DNA of 64,000 nt, taken from assembly GCA_023678885.1 (NCBI GenBank), contig CM043013.1, positions 24,150,791-24,214,790 of the forward strand. Direction: 5' to 3'. A model generated the notes under the pieces. That model saw only the letters and a list, made by a program, of their open reading frames with translations, had not been told where the DNA came from and did not search any database. This DNA comes from Pogostemon cablin. Lineage: Eukaryota; Streptophyta; Magnoliopsida; Lamiales; Lamiaceae. Position 1 is the first letter of the stretch, and the number at the start of each line of letters is the position of its first letter. Both the position numbers and the translations under genes were made by a program. This document shows positions 33,601 through 44,363 of this stretch, in pieces.

Positions 33601-36165
33601 AAAATATTGCTCGTCCTCGAGCAACAAAAATGAGAAAACGAGAGGGAGAATTTTCACCTGGAGAAAAACCTAAAGAACATAAGCAACAACACATCATAAG
33701 TAACAAGGACTACAAACCATATCAAGTAATCCTACAACATTAAAATCATGACATGAAAATTTAACAAGTTCAAGTCTAAGAAAATAAAGGGCAATCAAGT
33801 CCCTTCCGGTCCAAACCTCACGTCGGATATCAAAATGCACTCAACACTCTATGAAGTAGGGTTTAGCAACACTCATCAACTGATTGAACCCGACGCACCA
33901 TAAGCTTGCTCACGGACTACATTCACAAGCCACCAAGGCTTAAACTAATGATCAAAAAGGGCTTTCACTTTTGGATTTAATGATAAGCTCTTTGGTAATG
34001 GTAGGGAGAATAAGGATAAGAGTGACTTATCAAGTGTAAGTAATCGAAGAGATGATCAGCTTCTTCAACTTCTTCATATTTCTATCTTCCTTTCTTTTCT
34101 TTTCTAATCATAAGCACTAATCATTATCATTCCTTGGATTTCTTGAGCTTCTTTTAATTTGCATGCTTCCTTTTTTTTGAATTTTGAATTCCTTGAGCAT
34201 ATTTTTGTTGATTTGCTCCTTTTTTTTCTTATGTTGATGTTACATGTTCATTTTGCGTGAGCTCATTTCATCCTTTTCTTGCTTGTTTACCATTTCCTTT
34301 CTTCTCTAGCACAATTATCACATCAACCTTGTAAACCATCATCTCTTCAATCACCCACACAAAGGTTATATATATAAGGCTTAAGTGGGTAATCATAGCT
34401 TGTATTGTGCTTATATCACAAAAAATAGGTTTTAAGGCTCAAAGTGGTTAACTAGGGATGATGTTTAAGGTATGGAAATATATGGCAATGACTTTAAAAT
34501 AACAAGGATGGCCTAAGCTCATCTCACTAACCTCCACCAATCGGGCTCATTCTCGTAGTCCATGAGCAAGTTCTAGTTTACCAAGGCTCAATCGATCCAC
34601 TAACAAAAAACTAATCATGGAGGCACGGTTGAGGCTCAAATGCTCACAAGCTTTTACTCGGACCCTTAGAAATTCATTACACCTCCATTCATCTCAAAAT
34701 TGAACAAGTTAAATAGGACATGTCACAATTTTAAAGAGTAGAGATTCTCAACATAGTTCGTCATCACTTATCACAAACAACATGCCATTATTCACATTCA
34801 AAAATGACTCAAAACAACCCAAAACATACCACCAAGCAACCCTATACAAGAATAAAAATTCAAACAAAACACATATGGAAAGACTTACCAAGCAAGAAAC
34901 AAGACAACAACACATAACATGCAAAAACGATCATTTCATCCATCAAAAGAAATTTAAGCACATATCCTCATCATCCAATAACATGTAAGCTCAAGATTTT
35001 ACCACCCTATTTAAAAATAAGAAAAACTAATAAAGTAAGTAAACCTCCCAAGTACATAACAAATGAAGTAACATGTCAATCCAATCAATCCAAATCAAAT
35101 CAAATTGTCTATGCTAAGCAAATGGAAAAGATGAGTAGTAAAGTGAACTCCCTGAAAAGTCATCTGGAGGTGGAAATGGCTAGCACGGACAAACAGGTTG
35201 CATACAAGATGAACTAGAACCTTGGAATGCATACGGAGAGAATGGGTGCATTTGAAACTATTCTAAAATAGAGTTTTTAAAGTCTGCCTTTGAAAACTAC
35301 ACGGCCCGTGTTCCGCTACACGGCCTCAGTCGTGGCCGCATAGCATTTTCTGATACTCGAGCACGGTTGCATGTTACAGGGCCATGTTACACACACGGCC
35401 CATATTTCTGTCCCCTGCACGGCTTGAGTTCAGAGCTCGCCCTCGACTCTGGGCGAGTAGCCTCTTCTGATGTCAGTACACAGCCAATCCTCACAGGGTT
35501 GTGTACTGAACTCGGCTCGTGTAGCAATCTCCCCTATTTTTCCAAATTTCACTCTTCATTTTGCCCTGTTTTTGCACTTCTAATACATCCTATTCATGCT
35601 CAAAATCTCATCAAAACCATCAGCACAACAATTACTATCAATAATGAACTAGCATGCACTTTAACACAACCAAACTAATCAAAATCAAACTAATACTCAA
35701 GAAAAAAAAAAAAATTTACCCAATCAAGTGGTGAGTCACACCCCGCACTCTCCCCCCAAACTTAAATCGAAACAAGTTGAGAATTAAGTTTGCAAAAAGT
35801 GGTGGGACTTACCCTTGTAGTTTTCTCCAATGATTTTCTTGTAGAGAAGCATATGCATCACACACTCAAGGTACGTCCACCACGCACTATCCCCCCAAAC
35901 TTAAATTGAAACCAGAATTTTGATTTAAGTTTGCAAAAAGTGGTGAGACGTCCATTCACACTTCAAATCAAGCACTTCTCGTATTTTTAATAAGCATTCT
36001 TCTCATGAGCACAATCAACCTACATGCCAAAAATATAAGAAAACTAAATCAAAGCATTTAAATGAAAGCATTAAAATAAACGATGGGTTGCCTCCCATCT
36101 AGAGCTACGTTTAACGTCTTCAAGCCAAACAAAATATGGAGAACTCATCGGAATGGCCAAGGATA
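33601..36165 (-). other. Element A non-coding interior
   Basis: No supported ORF. Two further copies of the tract AAGTTTGGGGGG (minus sense) lie at about 35753-35765 and 35890-35903. Each is followed by a TTTGCAAACTTAA-type block in the plus reading. A family motif patch (ACACGGCCCGTGT, ACACGGCC) lies at 35295-35520. Confidence 0.65.
35295..35525. repeat. ACACGGCCCGTGT-type motif patch inside element A
   Basis: ACACGGCC/GGCCGTGT words and relatives (CACGGCCCGTGT, ACACACGGCCC, CACAGGGTTGTGT) recur within 230 bp. They resemble the ACACGGGTCGTGTAGG motif of this element's own LTR, mirroring how the gypsy element at 16-22 kb carries its LTR motif inside its interior. Confidence 0.7.
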
Positions 36166-36831
36166 TCAATCGTTCTTGCCATCAAATTTTAATCTTTGTG
36201 CTTCTTCCTCTATTAGGCATTTGTGGTAGGTAACGACCTCGGTAGCATCCTTCGAGATTGGCTTTAGAAATTCAACTCGTTTGATCTTGCATTGTATTGA
36301 CCTCTCCTTTCGAGACCACCACTTATTCCTTTTTATCAAATATGTTCCCAACATCTCTTCAAGCTCTCTTTTGTACCTAAGGCATTGAGAAGAATCAATA
36401 GGTAAAACAAAGTCAATATAAACAATATTTTGAAATTCAATGCAACTTGAAGAGTTAAAAGATGTAGAAATGCTCATTTCACTCCCAAACTCATCATCTA
36501 GTGCTCTTAGACCTTGTTCCACTTCATCGAATTCATACTCATCACTTGATTCTTCATCTTCACTTGAATTTTTCTCATCAACAAGAGACAAGAAATCTTG
36601 GATAATCTCTTCATTCTCAAAGCTCTCTTCTACCTTAGGCTCTTTACTTCTCTCACTTTCCTCCTCTAAGCATTCTTTTACCTTGTCTTCCTTATCCTCA
36701 ATAAGATCAACATCTCTTGAGTCTTCTTCATAATCCCCTGAACACTCTTCTACCTTCAACTTTTCTTCAATCTTTTCATCACAATTCTCCATTTCATGAA
36801 GAGTGTTCTGTTTTTGTATCATTTGACTCAT
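36166..36831 (-). CDS. Element A acidic ORF, C-terminal part
   Basis: A 221-residue frame, strongly acidic in its first 110 residues (runs such as EKIEEKLKVEECSGDYEEDS and SSEDEESSDEYEFDEVEQGL). It is then mixed and basic, with ELEEMLGTYLIKRNKWWSRK and FLKPISKDATEVVTYHKCLI. No known retrotransposon domain is recognised. It is in the same frame as 36838-37041, separated by a single TAA, so it was once joined to the upstream part. It lies where gag would be expected in an Asp-primed gypsy element. The function is unknown; a nucleic-acid or chaperone-like role is only a guess. Confidence 0.65.
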   Translation of the reverse strand: MSQMIQKQNTLHEMENCDEKIEEKLKVEECSGDYEEDSRDVDLIEDKEDKVKECLEEESERSKEPKVEESFENEEIIQDFLSLVDEKNSSEDEESSDEYEFDEVEQGLRALDDEFGSEMSISTSFNSSSCIEFQNIVYIDFVLPIDSSQCLRYKRELEEMLGTYLIKRNKWWSRKERSIQCKIKRVEFLKPISKDATEVVTYHKCLIEEEAQRLKFDGKND

Positions 36832-36837
36832 TCGATG

Positions 36838-37369
36838 TTATAAAGCTTGGAATCTTGTATCTCTCAACTCCTTCTCTTGTTTCATAAAGTTAAATCTTTT
36901 ATCATTCACCTCTTTCTCTTGTTTCATAAAATCAAACTTCTTAGCTATTTGATCCTCCGTTGTAGGCTTCTCCTTTATTATATGGTGGACACTCTTCTTG
37001 GAAATTCCCTTGAACATACCCGTTTTGTATACATATTCCATTCCCTATTTGGTAACTAGGCATGTTCCACACTTGTCCGCTATTAAAGTTGGAAGTAGGC
37101 ATTAAATAGGCATTTTGAGGCTCATAGCTTGAAAGACTTGGTTGAAAACTTTGCCTTGCATCACTTCCATAAGCATATCTTCTAAGCATTTCCATCAAGG
37201 CATTATTTTCGGATAGAGGAGTAACCGTAGGAACTTGATTGTTGTAAGAACTTGGTATGAAATAAGTGTTTTCTTGATACGGTTGAAATGTATTCACATT
37301 GTAAGCTCCTTGCCATCCCCCATATATTCCATTATTGTAGCATTGATCCATTTTTGCTCTTCCTCTCAA
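36838..37369 (-). CDS. Element A ORF, N-terminal Asn/Gln/Tyr-rich and coiled-coil part (frameshifted)
   Basis: Minus frame 37369-36941 begins MRGRAKMDQCYNNGIYGGWQ about 200 bp after the primer site. It is rich in Asn, Gln, Tyr, Ser and Pro, with ALMEMLRRYAYGSDARQSFQ in the middle. Near 37000 the reading moves to frame 37041-36838, where KKFDFMKQEKEVNDKRF and NFMKQEKELRDTRF form a repeated coiled-coil. The composition resembles the region between capsid and protease in related gag proteins, but the capsid itself is absent. With the downstream acidic part the original product would be about 400 residues. Confidence 0.6.
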
Positions 37370-37555
37370 GATCTACTACAATTCATCTCCACTTACTATT
37401 TATGGTTTATTCCTTCTCCCGTTCTTTCAAGGTTGATGTACCTATTAAGAAGAACAAGTTAGAACAAGATTTTCCAAAACAAAGATAAGATGCAAAAATA
37501 AGAAAAATATCATAAGTAGAGCTAACAAATTCAAACACGTTACACCGAAAGCTTT

Positions 37556-37574
37556 CGCCTCGGCAACGGCTCCA
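37556..37574 (-). other. Element A primer binding site (Asp-tRNA type)
   Basis: In minus sense TGGAGCCGTTGCCGAGGCG starts right after the LTR end TTCA. It matches the Asp-tRNA site TGGCGCCGTTGCC with one change. Confidence 0.85.
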
Positions 37575-39287
37575 TGAACTTGGTTTCATGTTTGGTTAAA
37601 TTGATTTAGAGCAAGTGTACTCTATTATGTGTAGCACGTAAGCGACCAAGTGCAAAATTTATAAGATATTGAACCCAAGGGTGAAAGTGGGTAGCCATGT
37701 TTGAGAAGTTCTTTACTCTAGTAGAACGAATCAAATAAGAGGGGGTTTGAATTATACTACAAACTAACAACTAGGAAAGCAATTAAAAATAGAACATGTA
37801 CAAATGAGATGGATGATGGGTGAAGGTGAAAAATCTAAGAATTATGTAAGGCAAGCAACATTCATGGTAAGGTATATATAAACTCACACACACATGCATT
37901 GATGATTTTCATGTTATGATATTAAGGGCAATCACATTTATACCCCTAATCCCTATGGCCAAGGCAATTAGGTTCTCAACTCTTTTACAAGTTTAAATCT
38001 TATAGGATTGTTCTCACTCTCAATTTTCATGAAGATACTATGATCATAAGTTGAGTTCCCCTCACTAGTTCATCACTAATGTCCTATCATGAGGTTCTAA
38101 GCACTTGAAGGTTATGGCTTACCTCTCCTCATACTAACTAAGTCATCTCATGCAATCAATGATTCAATTAAACCATTAATCATAATATTGGAATGGTCAT
38201 CCTAACACTATGAATAGAGAATTTAATCACGCAAATCATACATAAAATGAGAATAAGCATTCATGATAGAAAATATTCATAACAATCATTTCATCAAACA
38301 TGTGGTGTGCAAAATCTACATAATTCCTATCCAATCACATTGCTTGCCTCACATGAGGACTAGTCACTACATATCATAGTAAAATCAATACAATCCATAG
38401 CATGCTCCAATTGTGCCAAATAATAAAGAAAATAATAAAATAAAGGTAAGTTGACTCCCCTTTGATGGTGAACTTTTTCCCCTTTGATCATGCTAAAATC
38501 TTCAACAAATGATGAATTCCTCTTCTTAGATTGGTGGATGGATGGATTAATGGATGGATTTGAGAAGATCAAGTGGATTGGATGGATGAAGTGAAGGGTG
38601 GAAGAGATGGAGATGAATGTGTGTGATTTAGGTGTCTAGTGTGTGTGGGAACTGATCCCAAATGATTCCTCCCGTAATTTATGGTCAAAACATGTATTTG
38701 TACCCCCATAGAAGCTTCTATAACAAGTGGATATCATAAAACTTTCTTTTGCACCTACACGGGTCGTGTAGGTGCACACGGGGCGTGTAGGTGCATCGCG
38801 TGAAGCGCAGTCTCACCATTTCGCGCATAATTTTCTCATCTGAACCCCGATTATAGTGATTCTTATGCTCACGCGATCCTCTCTTCCGTGACTTTTCAAC
38901 CATATATCATAAGTATAGTTTTGAGCTCCACAGGAATACAAAAAAAATTATACAAGTTGGACTTGCGTTTTTCAGCATTTTGCTTTGCTCGTTCTTTCTC
39001 ATTTCAACTCCGAATTGAGCTCCATTTTTTTTCACATCTTCTTTTTCTTGTCTAGAATCTATTTTTACCTAAGAATTACACAAATTATACCAAATTACCC
39101 ATTCTCTAAATATCCACAAATATAGCACAATTTAAGGCACTTAATCATGAAAATCACACATTTATCATTTCAAAGCTTAAATCTCCATATCTTCATATAA
39201 CACCACCAAATGATATACAAAATGAATAAAAACACAAAAAATACATAATAAAAGACACTAAAATCTAGGTGAAAATGACACCGATCA
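37575..39287 (-). repeat. Element A 5' LTR
   Basis: 1713 bp, minus sense from TGATCGGTGTC to ..GTTCA, bounded by the primer site. The family motif ACACGGGTCGTGTAGGTG lies at about 38756-38790 and the TATA region near 38697 has mutated to GGTACAAATA. The inverted repeat at 38341-38365 has two changes relative to the 3' copy. Confidence 0.9.
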
Positions 39288-41030
39288 GGCGTGTTATCAA
39301 TTTAATTATTAACTAAATTAATTAAGAAAAAAGACAATAATGTTTGAGGTTTAGAATTATTGAACTACTAAGAAAAATTATTAAATAATAATTAAAATAA
39401 AATAAATACTTGAAGAATACGAATGTGACTCAAAAATAGAGAATAGGTAGCCCTAGAGTAATTTGGTTCATTCATTAATTTTCTTTTTGTGTATAATGTC
39501 CGACTCTGCCTTGTGGAATATGGAAGCATCACTAAGCCATGCAAATCCACTCTATAGACACAATTAAATATGTATGTAACACGTGTGAATAACCTTGAAG
39601 TAAGAGATATAATTTCACCCCCCCCTTTCTAGGTACTATCAGTATTAATTATTTCCCCTAGGATTGGTACTCTAACCCGATATGATCTCCCTTTATAAGT
39701 ACTATAAAATTACCCTCTTTATCCTAGTTATTAACCCGAATTCAATTCAACTAACAAATATTCATATATGATAGTTCTAATGAAGTTTCGGAGTCCCCTC
39801 ACTTAGAATTATAACATGGAATCTTGTTCAGCAGTGAACGCACTCAATCGACAACCAAGATATGTATTCAAACTCTACATAACAGTTAATGATGCACAAA
39901 ACAACTCTAAGTATGAATTAAAAATGCATAGTCATATATAAACTAAACCACAAGTAGTGTTGTACGGACTATACACACGAAAGTTCAATTAATTCATAAA
40001 AACCTTCAAAACCCTAGATCTACCAAAATGATGTTGCGAAAAACAATCATGGGGGTTGGATAGATCTTACCCATATATCTGGAAAATACAAGATAAATTA
40101 GAAAACAAATAAAACCCTAGATGCGGGAGTCGTCGGTCCTTCTTCGTCTTAAATCCTCCTCTTAGTTCTCCTCTTGATTCCACAGAAGATCTTCACAGTG
40201 ATGGATGGATGAAGGAAGGGATGTGGATAATGGTTGGAGGGTGATCCCCCCACAAGGATGATTCTGTTGTGGTCTCTCCTTGGTGTTAAATACACGCACT
40301 GGGGGTGTAAAAATACGGATCTGGAGCTGTCCCGTATGGTGGTTCGACCAAAACCCTAGATCGAACCAACAGTCCCCTAGTCGAACCATGTCATCGAGGT
40401 CGAACCACACTATAACAAACTTTCAGGTTCCTGGTTCGACCTAAACCAGTGGTCGAACCAGATCAGTGAGGTCGAAGCAGCTTGCGCAGTCTCACCGTTT
40501 TGCGTATAACTTCCACATCTAAACTCCAATTTGGGTGAATCTTGTGCTCACGCGATCCTCTCTTTCTTGGCTTTATATCAATATAAATAACTCACAAAAA
40601 ATCCAACATTTAAATATATAAAAAGTCATGTAAAGTGACACAACTGTGCTGAGCAGGAACAGCTTGCGCGGGTCACCATTTTTATCATAACTTTCTCGTT
40701 TGAATTCCAATTGAGGTGTTTCTTACGCCAAAATGACCATCTCTTCTGTGGATTTTCAATTATTTATCACACTTCTAGTTTTGAGCTCCACATGAATATA
40801 AAAAAATTACACAAATTGGACGTGCGTTTTCCAGCATTCTTGCACAAGTTACACCTTTTCTCCAACTTTGCACTATTGATCCTTTTTCCACCTAAAACAC
40901 AATAAAACACCTCAAAGGCACCTTTTTCTCATATATATCAAATATAAGACACTTGTGCTAGTATATAACAACAATTCTCATCAAAAAGGTGTTAAATTGG
41001 ACACTAAAACACGTTTATTTTCATTCTCAT
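39288..41030 (-). repeat. Gypsy LTR, minus strand (family of 16-22 kb element)
   Basis: About 39330-39990 matches 16900-17520 reversed (AAGGCAGAGTCGGACA block; TTTCTAGGTACTAT blocks). The GGTTCGACC motif lies at 40335-40480. It begins, minus sense, near 41030 with TGATGAGAATGAAAATAAAC, parallel to other LTR starts. The backbone GCAGTCTCACC(G/A)TTT..CGCGATCCTCTCTT appears at about 40485-40565, and a diverged second copy at 40655-40750 suggests an internal duplication. The end is lost where element A inserted. Confidence 0.7.
40335..40480. repeat. GGTTCGACC/GGTCGAACC motif array in minus-strand LTR
   Basis: GGTTCGACC at about 40341 and 40433 and GTCGAACC at about 40381, 40399 and 40451, with variants, lie in 145 bp. 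They are followed by the backbone block shared with element A's LTR, which carries a different motif. Confidence 0.9.
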
Positions 41031-42487
41031 CAGTTACACACTCTACGCCAAAATTCACACACACTTTCTCGCCATCTCATCATACCTCATTTCTACCCTT
41101 CCTCCTTCCATTTTTCATTTATTTTTACCACATCAATCCATAAATTACACCTTACATCACCAATCTAAGAAGAAGATCTCAAGTGGTGGAGTAATTTGGC
41201 ATGATAGAGGAAGAGAATGCCAACCATTCAAGGGAAGTCAATCTTCATTTATTTTGTTATTTTCTCTTCTTATGGCTCATGTGGAGCAAGGATTGATTTG
41301 TTATGAATTCATCATGATTGTAATAGGCTAGGCCTCTAGTGAGGCTAGCAATATGATTGGTATGAGATTCTAGGTTTTTTACTCTAAGTGTTTGATGAAA
41401 TGATTGAATTGAATTACTTTCTATAGTGAATGTTTATTCTCATCTCTTGTTATTACTTGCATGGTTAGTTGATCATTGCATATTTATTAGAGTGTAAACT
41501 TGATTATATATTGTGGTTGATTAATTGAATCATTTGATAGCATTAGATGACTCTATTATAAGTGTGACTTGAGATTGTAAAGTCCAATGCATGCTTAGAA
41601 CCTCACAATTAGTGATTCAAAAATCGGACCGGACTGGACCGGCCAGTTCAACTGGTCGAACCGGAAACTGGAGCCAAATCCGATCCAAAAAACTATTAAA
41701 ACCATTTTAGGAAATATTAAAATAAAAAAATCAGTTTGAACCGGTCAAAACCGGAAAATTGGTGAACCGATAAGAACAAAGAACCATCGTTTCGTTTGTA
41801 TATTTGCAAAAAGAATCAGGGAGAAAAACAGAAAAAAAAGATTGAAAAGCCTTCTCTTCCAGGTGGAGTTAAACGCCAAGCCACACTATTAAATCTCCGC
41901 TATCACACGACAATCATATCTAATCATTTACCAGATTGCAATTTGATATACGTATTGAAGAAAATATCACGAAAAACTAAGGAGGAGAAAAGAGTGACGG
42001 TGGATGTTTGCTGGAGAGAGAGCGGCGGATGTTTGCTGAGAGAGAGAAAGAGAGGAGGCCGAAGGAGGGAGAGAGTGGGCGGATGTTCTGACTTCTGAGG
42101 AGAGGCTGAGTGATTGCGCTTATGGCTGGATGAACAGAACTAACCCTGCCAATCCTTTTTTACATCATATAAATTCTAACCTAATAATTAAAGTGTGGGC
42201 TTATTAATTAAAGTGGGCTAAAGTGAAGCGGGCTTTCCCTCCAAATGGGATCCATATTTTATTAAATAATTTTATTTATTATACTATAATTTTGATTAAT
42301 TATGAAATGTAATTAAAAAGGAATAAATTTAATTTTTCCGATGAATAAATTTAATTTTTCCGGTTGAACTGCTAGTTCGACCTGTTGAACCTTGAACCGA
42401 TGGAGACAACGGTCTAGTCTTTAGTCCGATTTTTAAATCACTGTTAAAATAAAACTTAGACCTTGAGATAGGACTTCCCTATAATGG
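41031..42487 (+). repeat. Gypsy-type LTR, forward (family D), split by a short hAT-like element
   Basis: It contains CCACACTTTCTCGCC-type leader, the CAATCTAAGAAGAAGATC block found in the other LTRs, the inverted repeat GGCTAGGCCTCTAGTGAGGC at 41326, and the TGCATGCTTAGAACCTC block. LTR sequence resumes right of 42443 (ACTTAGACCTTGAGATAGG). The ends are approximate. Confidence 0.55.
41610..42443. mobile_element. Short non-autonomous hAT-like element
   Basis: The termini are inverted repeats: TAGTGATTCAAAAATCGGAC on the left and, reversed from the right, CAGTGATTTAAAAATCGGAC (18 of 20 match). Subterminal blocks are rich in CCGGTT/GAACCGG and GGTCGAACC words. No transposase is found. No clear 8-bp target duplication was found, so the class is inferred from end sequence. 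The interior (41790-42240) has open frames by chance only. Confidence 0.7.
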
Positions 42488-42700
42488 GTAGGTCTTGCGT
42501 GAAACCATCTCACATGAGACTATTTTACACTTTAAAATAGTTAGCACTTTTGCTATAAATTATTAATACTTTTCATTTATATTATAAATAGTTCATTAAA
42601 TAACATCATCATTTTTTATTGATTTAGTATCAATTTTCATTATAAATATTATCAATTTCTATACGTCTCACGTAAGGACACAAGTCTTTGTGTTCTTCAA
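42488..42700. mobile_element. MITE-like sequence with GTCTTGCGTGAAACC / CACAAGTCTTTGTG ends
   Basis: The left side GGTCTTGCGTGAAACCATCT and the right side reversed (ACTTGTGTCCTTACGTGAGA) form imperfect inverted ends around AT-rich DNA. The window start (30-120) has the similar TGTGTGAGACCGTCTC and TACATGAGAC words, suggesting another member there. Confidence 0.5.
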
Positions 42701-42828
42701 TATACTGTTCTAAATTTTATAAACCCAAATACACAACTCTTTGATAATTAAAACTTAGGTTTCAAAATTTTCCTTTATGATTTTATTGTCATTTTGTGTT
42801 TATTTCTTTTAAAATTTCCAAAATACTC

Positions 42829-42950
42829 CTTCAGTCCCACGATTATTGTTATGTTTACTATTTGTACGAAAATTAAAAAATATTATATTTTAATGTGTAA
42901 TAAATTAAAAAAATAATATTTTAATACATAGTGATTATTTGTATTAGTAG
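42829..42950. mobile_element. Stowaway-like MITE fragment
   Basis: TA followed by CTCCTTCAGTCCCACGATTA matches the outer end of Stowaway MITEs. The other end is missing, apparently removed by the next insertion. Confidence 0.45.
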
Positions 42951-43163
42951 GGGTCATTTGCTTGTGGGTATGAGATATAAAGGTATTGTGTATAACGTGA
43001 TTTGTTTGACTTGTGATTAATGTATTGTTGTTTGGTATTATGGAAAAATGGAATTGTTGATAACTAGGTATTAGTTATTTTATATTTGTTAGTGGGTATT
43101 AACAAATGGGATAATAAGTAAAATGATATTTTTACCCTTATTGTCATTGTTGTTGTTATTATT

Positions 43164-44363
43164 AGGGTTCCATTAAATACACACCCCTCCTTATTGAGTA
43201 CATACCCTTATTATTATATATTAAAATTTTATAATTTTTAAAAGTCTAAATTACCCCTAATTTATTTAATACACATTCTAATTTTTAAATTATGTTGGTG
43301 GGCCACGTCATCACATTTCAAAATATATCATCAATTCATCTTCGATAACGTTGTCTTCATCCCCTAGAATTACGACATCCACGACTGCAGCCACAATTCC
43401 GACTAGCCCAACATGATCATCACCTAGGGTAGCGATGGCCCCAACTAGAAAAGTGGAATCTTTGAAGGTTGGAGAGGATCAGCGATGTGGTGTATGATGT
43501 TGATCGTTGTTTAATGAGTCATAGAACCCACACATTTAACGAAAAAAGAGTTGCCTTCGTTTTCTTCTTTGTCAATAGATTATTGGAATACATAAATCAA
43601 TTTGATTATCTTGGCTTACCTGGATCTTATGATTATATTGTTCTCACAATACTATGGATGTTAATCTTTCCCTGAAACTGCGAATGAAAGCAAAACATAA
43701 AAAAATATTTAAATTCTTGTCATGGCTATACATACTAGCGGTCAACATTCTCGAACTATTTCTGTGGTTGCTCTCTCATTTGAATAATTTGTTAAATTTT
43801 ACTAGTTTTTCTTTTTTCTTACAAAAGATAACTCTTCCTATCTCATGCAGTGGTCAAAGAAGAGAGAGGTCCATATTCTGATCCTCAACATCCCTACTTA
43901 TACGAAAAAGAAGAAGAAGAAGAAGAAGAAGATGTGTAGATGGCACCAGGCTTCATCAATCAATTTTATGAAGTAACCATCATATTTAAGACTGTTGAAG
44001 AATTAAGCCACAGTATCAATAATGTAAAAGGTAATTGTTCATTTTGGATTATTAGAAAATGTATACCATGAAGTAGATCAAGAGAGGGAGATGTGGTTGA
44101 ACTCTTTCTATACCATTTATCTAAATAGGGTGTATGGTTGAGGGAAAAATTTTTCTTGTCATATGATATGAATACTACGCCAAGTGGGAGGATGTCCGAT
44201 GAGATTCCAACGGGAATTTGGTGACAAGCCCCTAATAAAATTAGAAGGGTAATTTTGAAATTTTGAAGGGTGTATATTTAATAAAATTAAAAAATAAAAA
44301 ATTAAAGGGGGTGTGTATTTAATAAAGGGTGTGTATTCAATAAAATGGGGTGTGTATTTAACA
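43164..44363. mobile_element. Possible MULE-like element with 23-bp inverted ends
   Basis: The left end contains TTAAATACACACCCC and the right end its reverse GGGGTGTGTATTTAA. Outer bases match partly. Nine-base TTATTATTA flanks both sides, but this is within low-complexity DNA, so the duplication is weak. The interior (43320-43980) has intron-like and exon-like composition and a (GAA)n run at 43906-43932; no domain was recognised. Confidence 0.45.

Larger units (their letters stand above)
32554..39287 (-). mobile_element. Minus-strand gypsy-like element without gag/pol (element A, large-derivative type)
   Basis: The 5' LTR (37575-39287), Asp-tRNA-type primer site, an ORF region at 36166-37369, 3' polypurine tract and partial 3' LTR (32554-33587) are in the right order on the minus strand. 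The two LTRs look about 95% alike by eye over their shared 1.03 kb. The 4-kb interior has no gag, protease, RT or integrase motif. It therefore depends on other elements, but carries an unusual ORF of its own. The left end is cut where it joins the copia fragment. Confidence 0.82.

Noticed and set aside
36440..36733. Ser-rich 97-aa plus-strand ORF
   Set aside because: Antisense shadow of the acidic ORF of element A.
41796..42098. 100-aa ORF inside the short hAT-like element
   Set aside because: Basic, Arg/Lys-rich chance frame in purine-rich DNA; no transposase motif.
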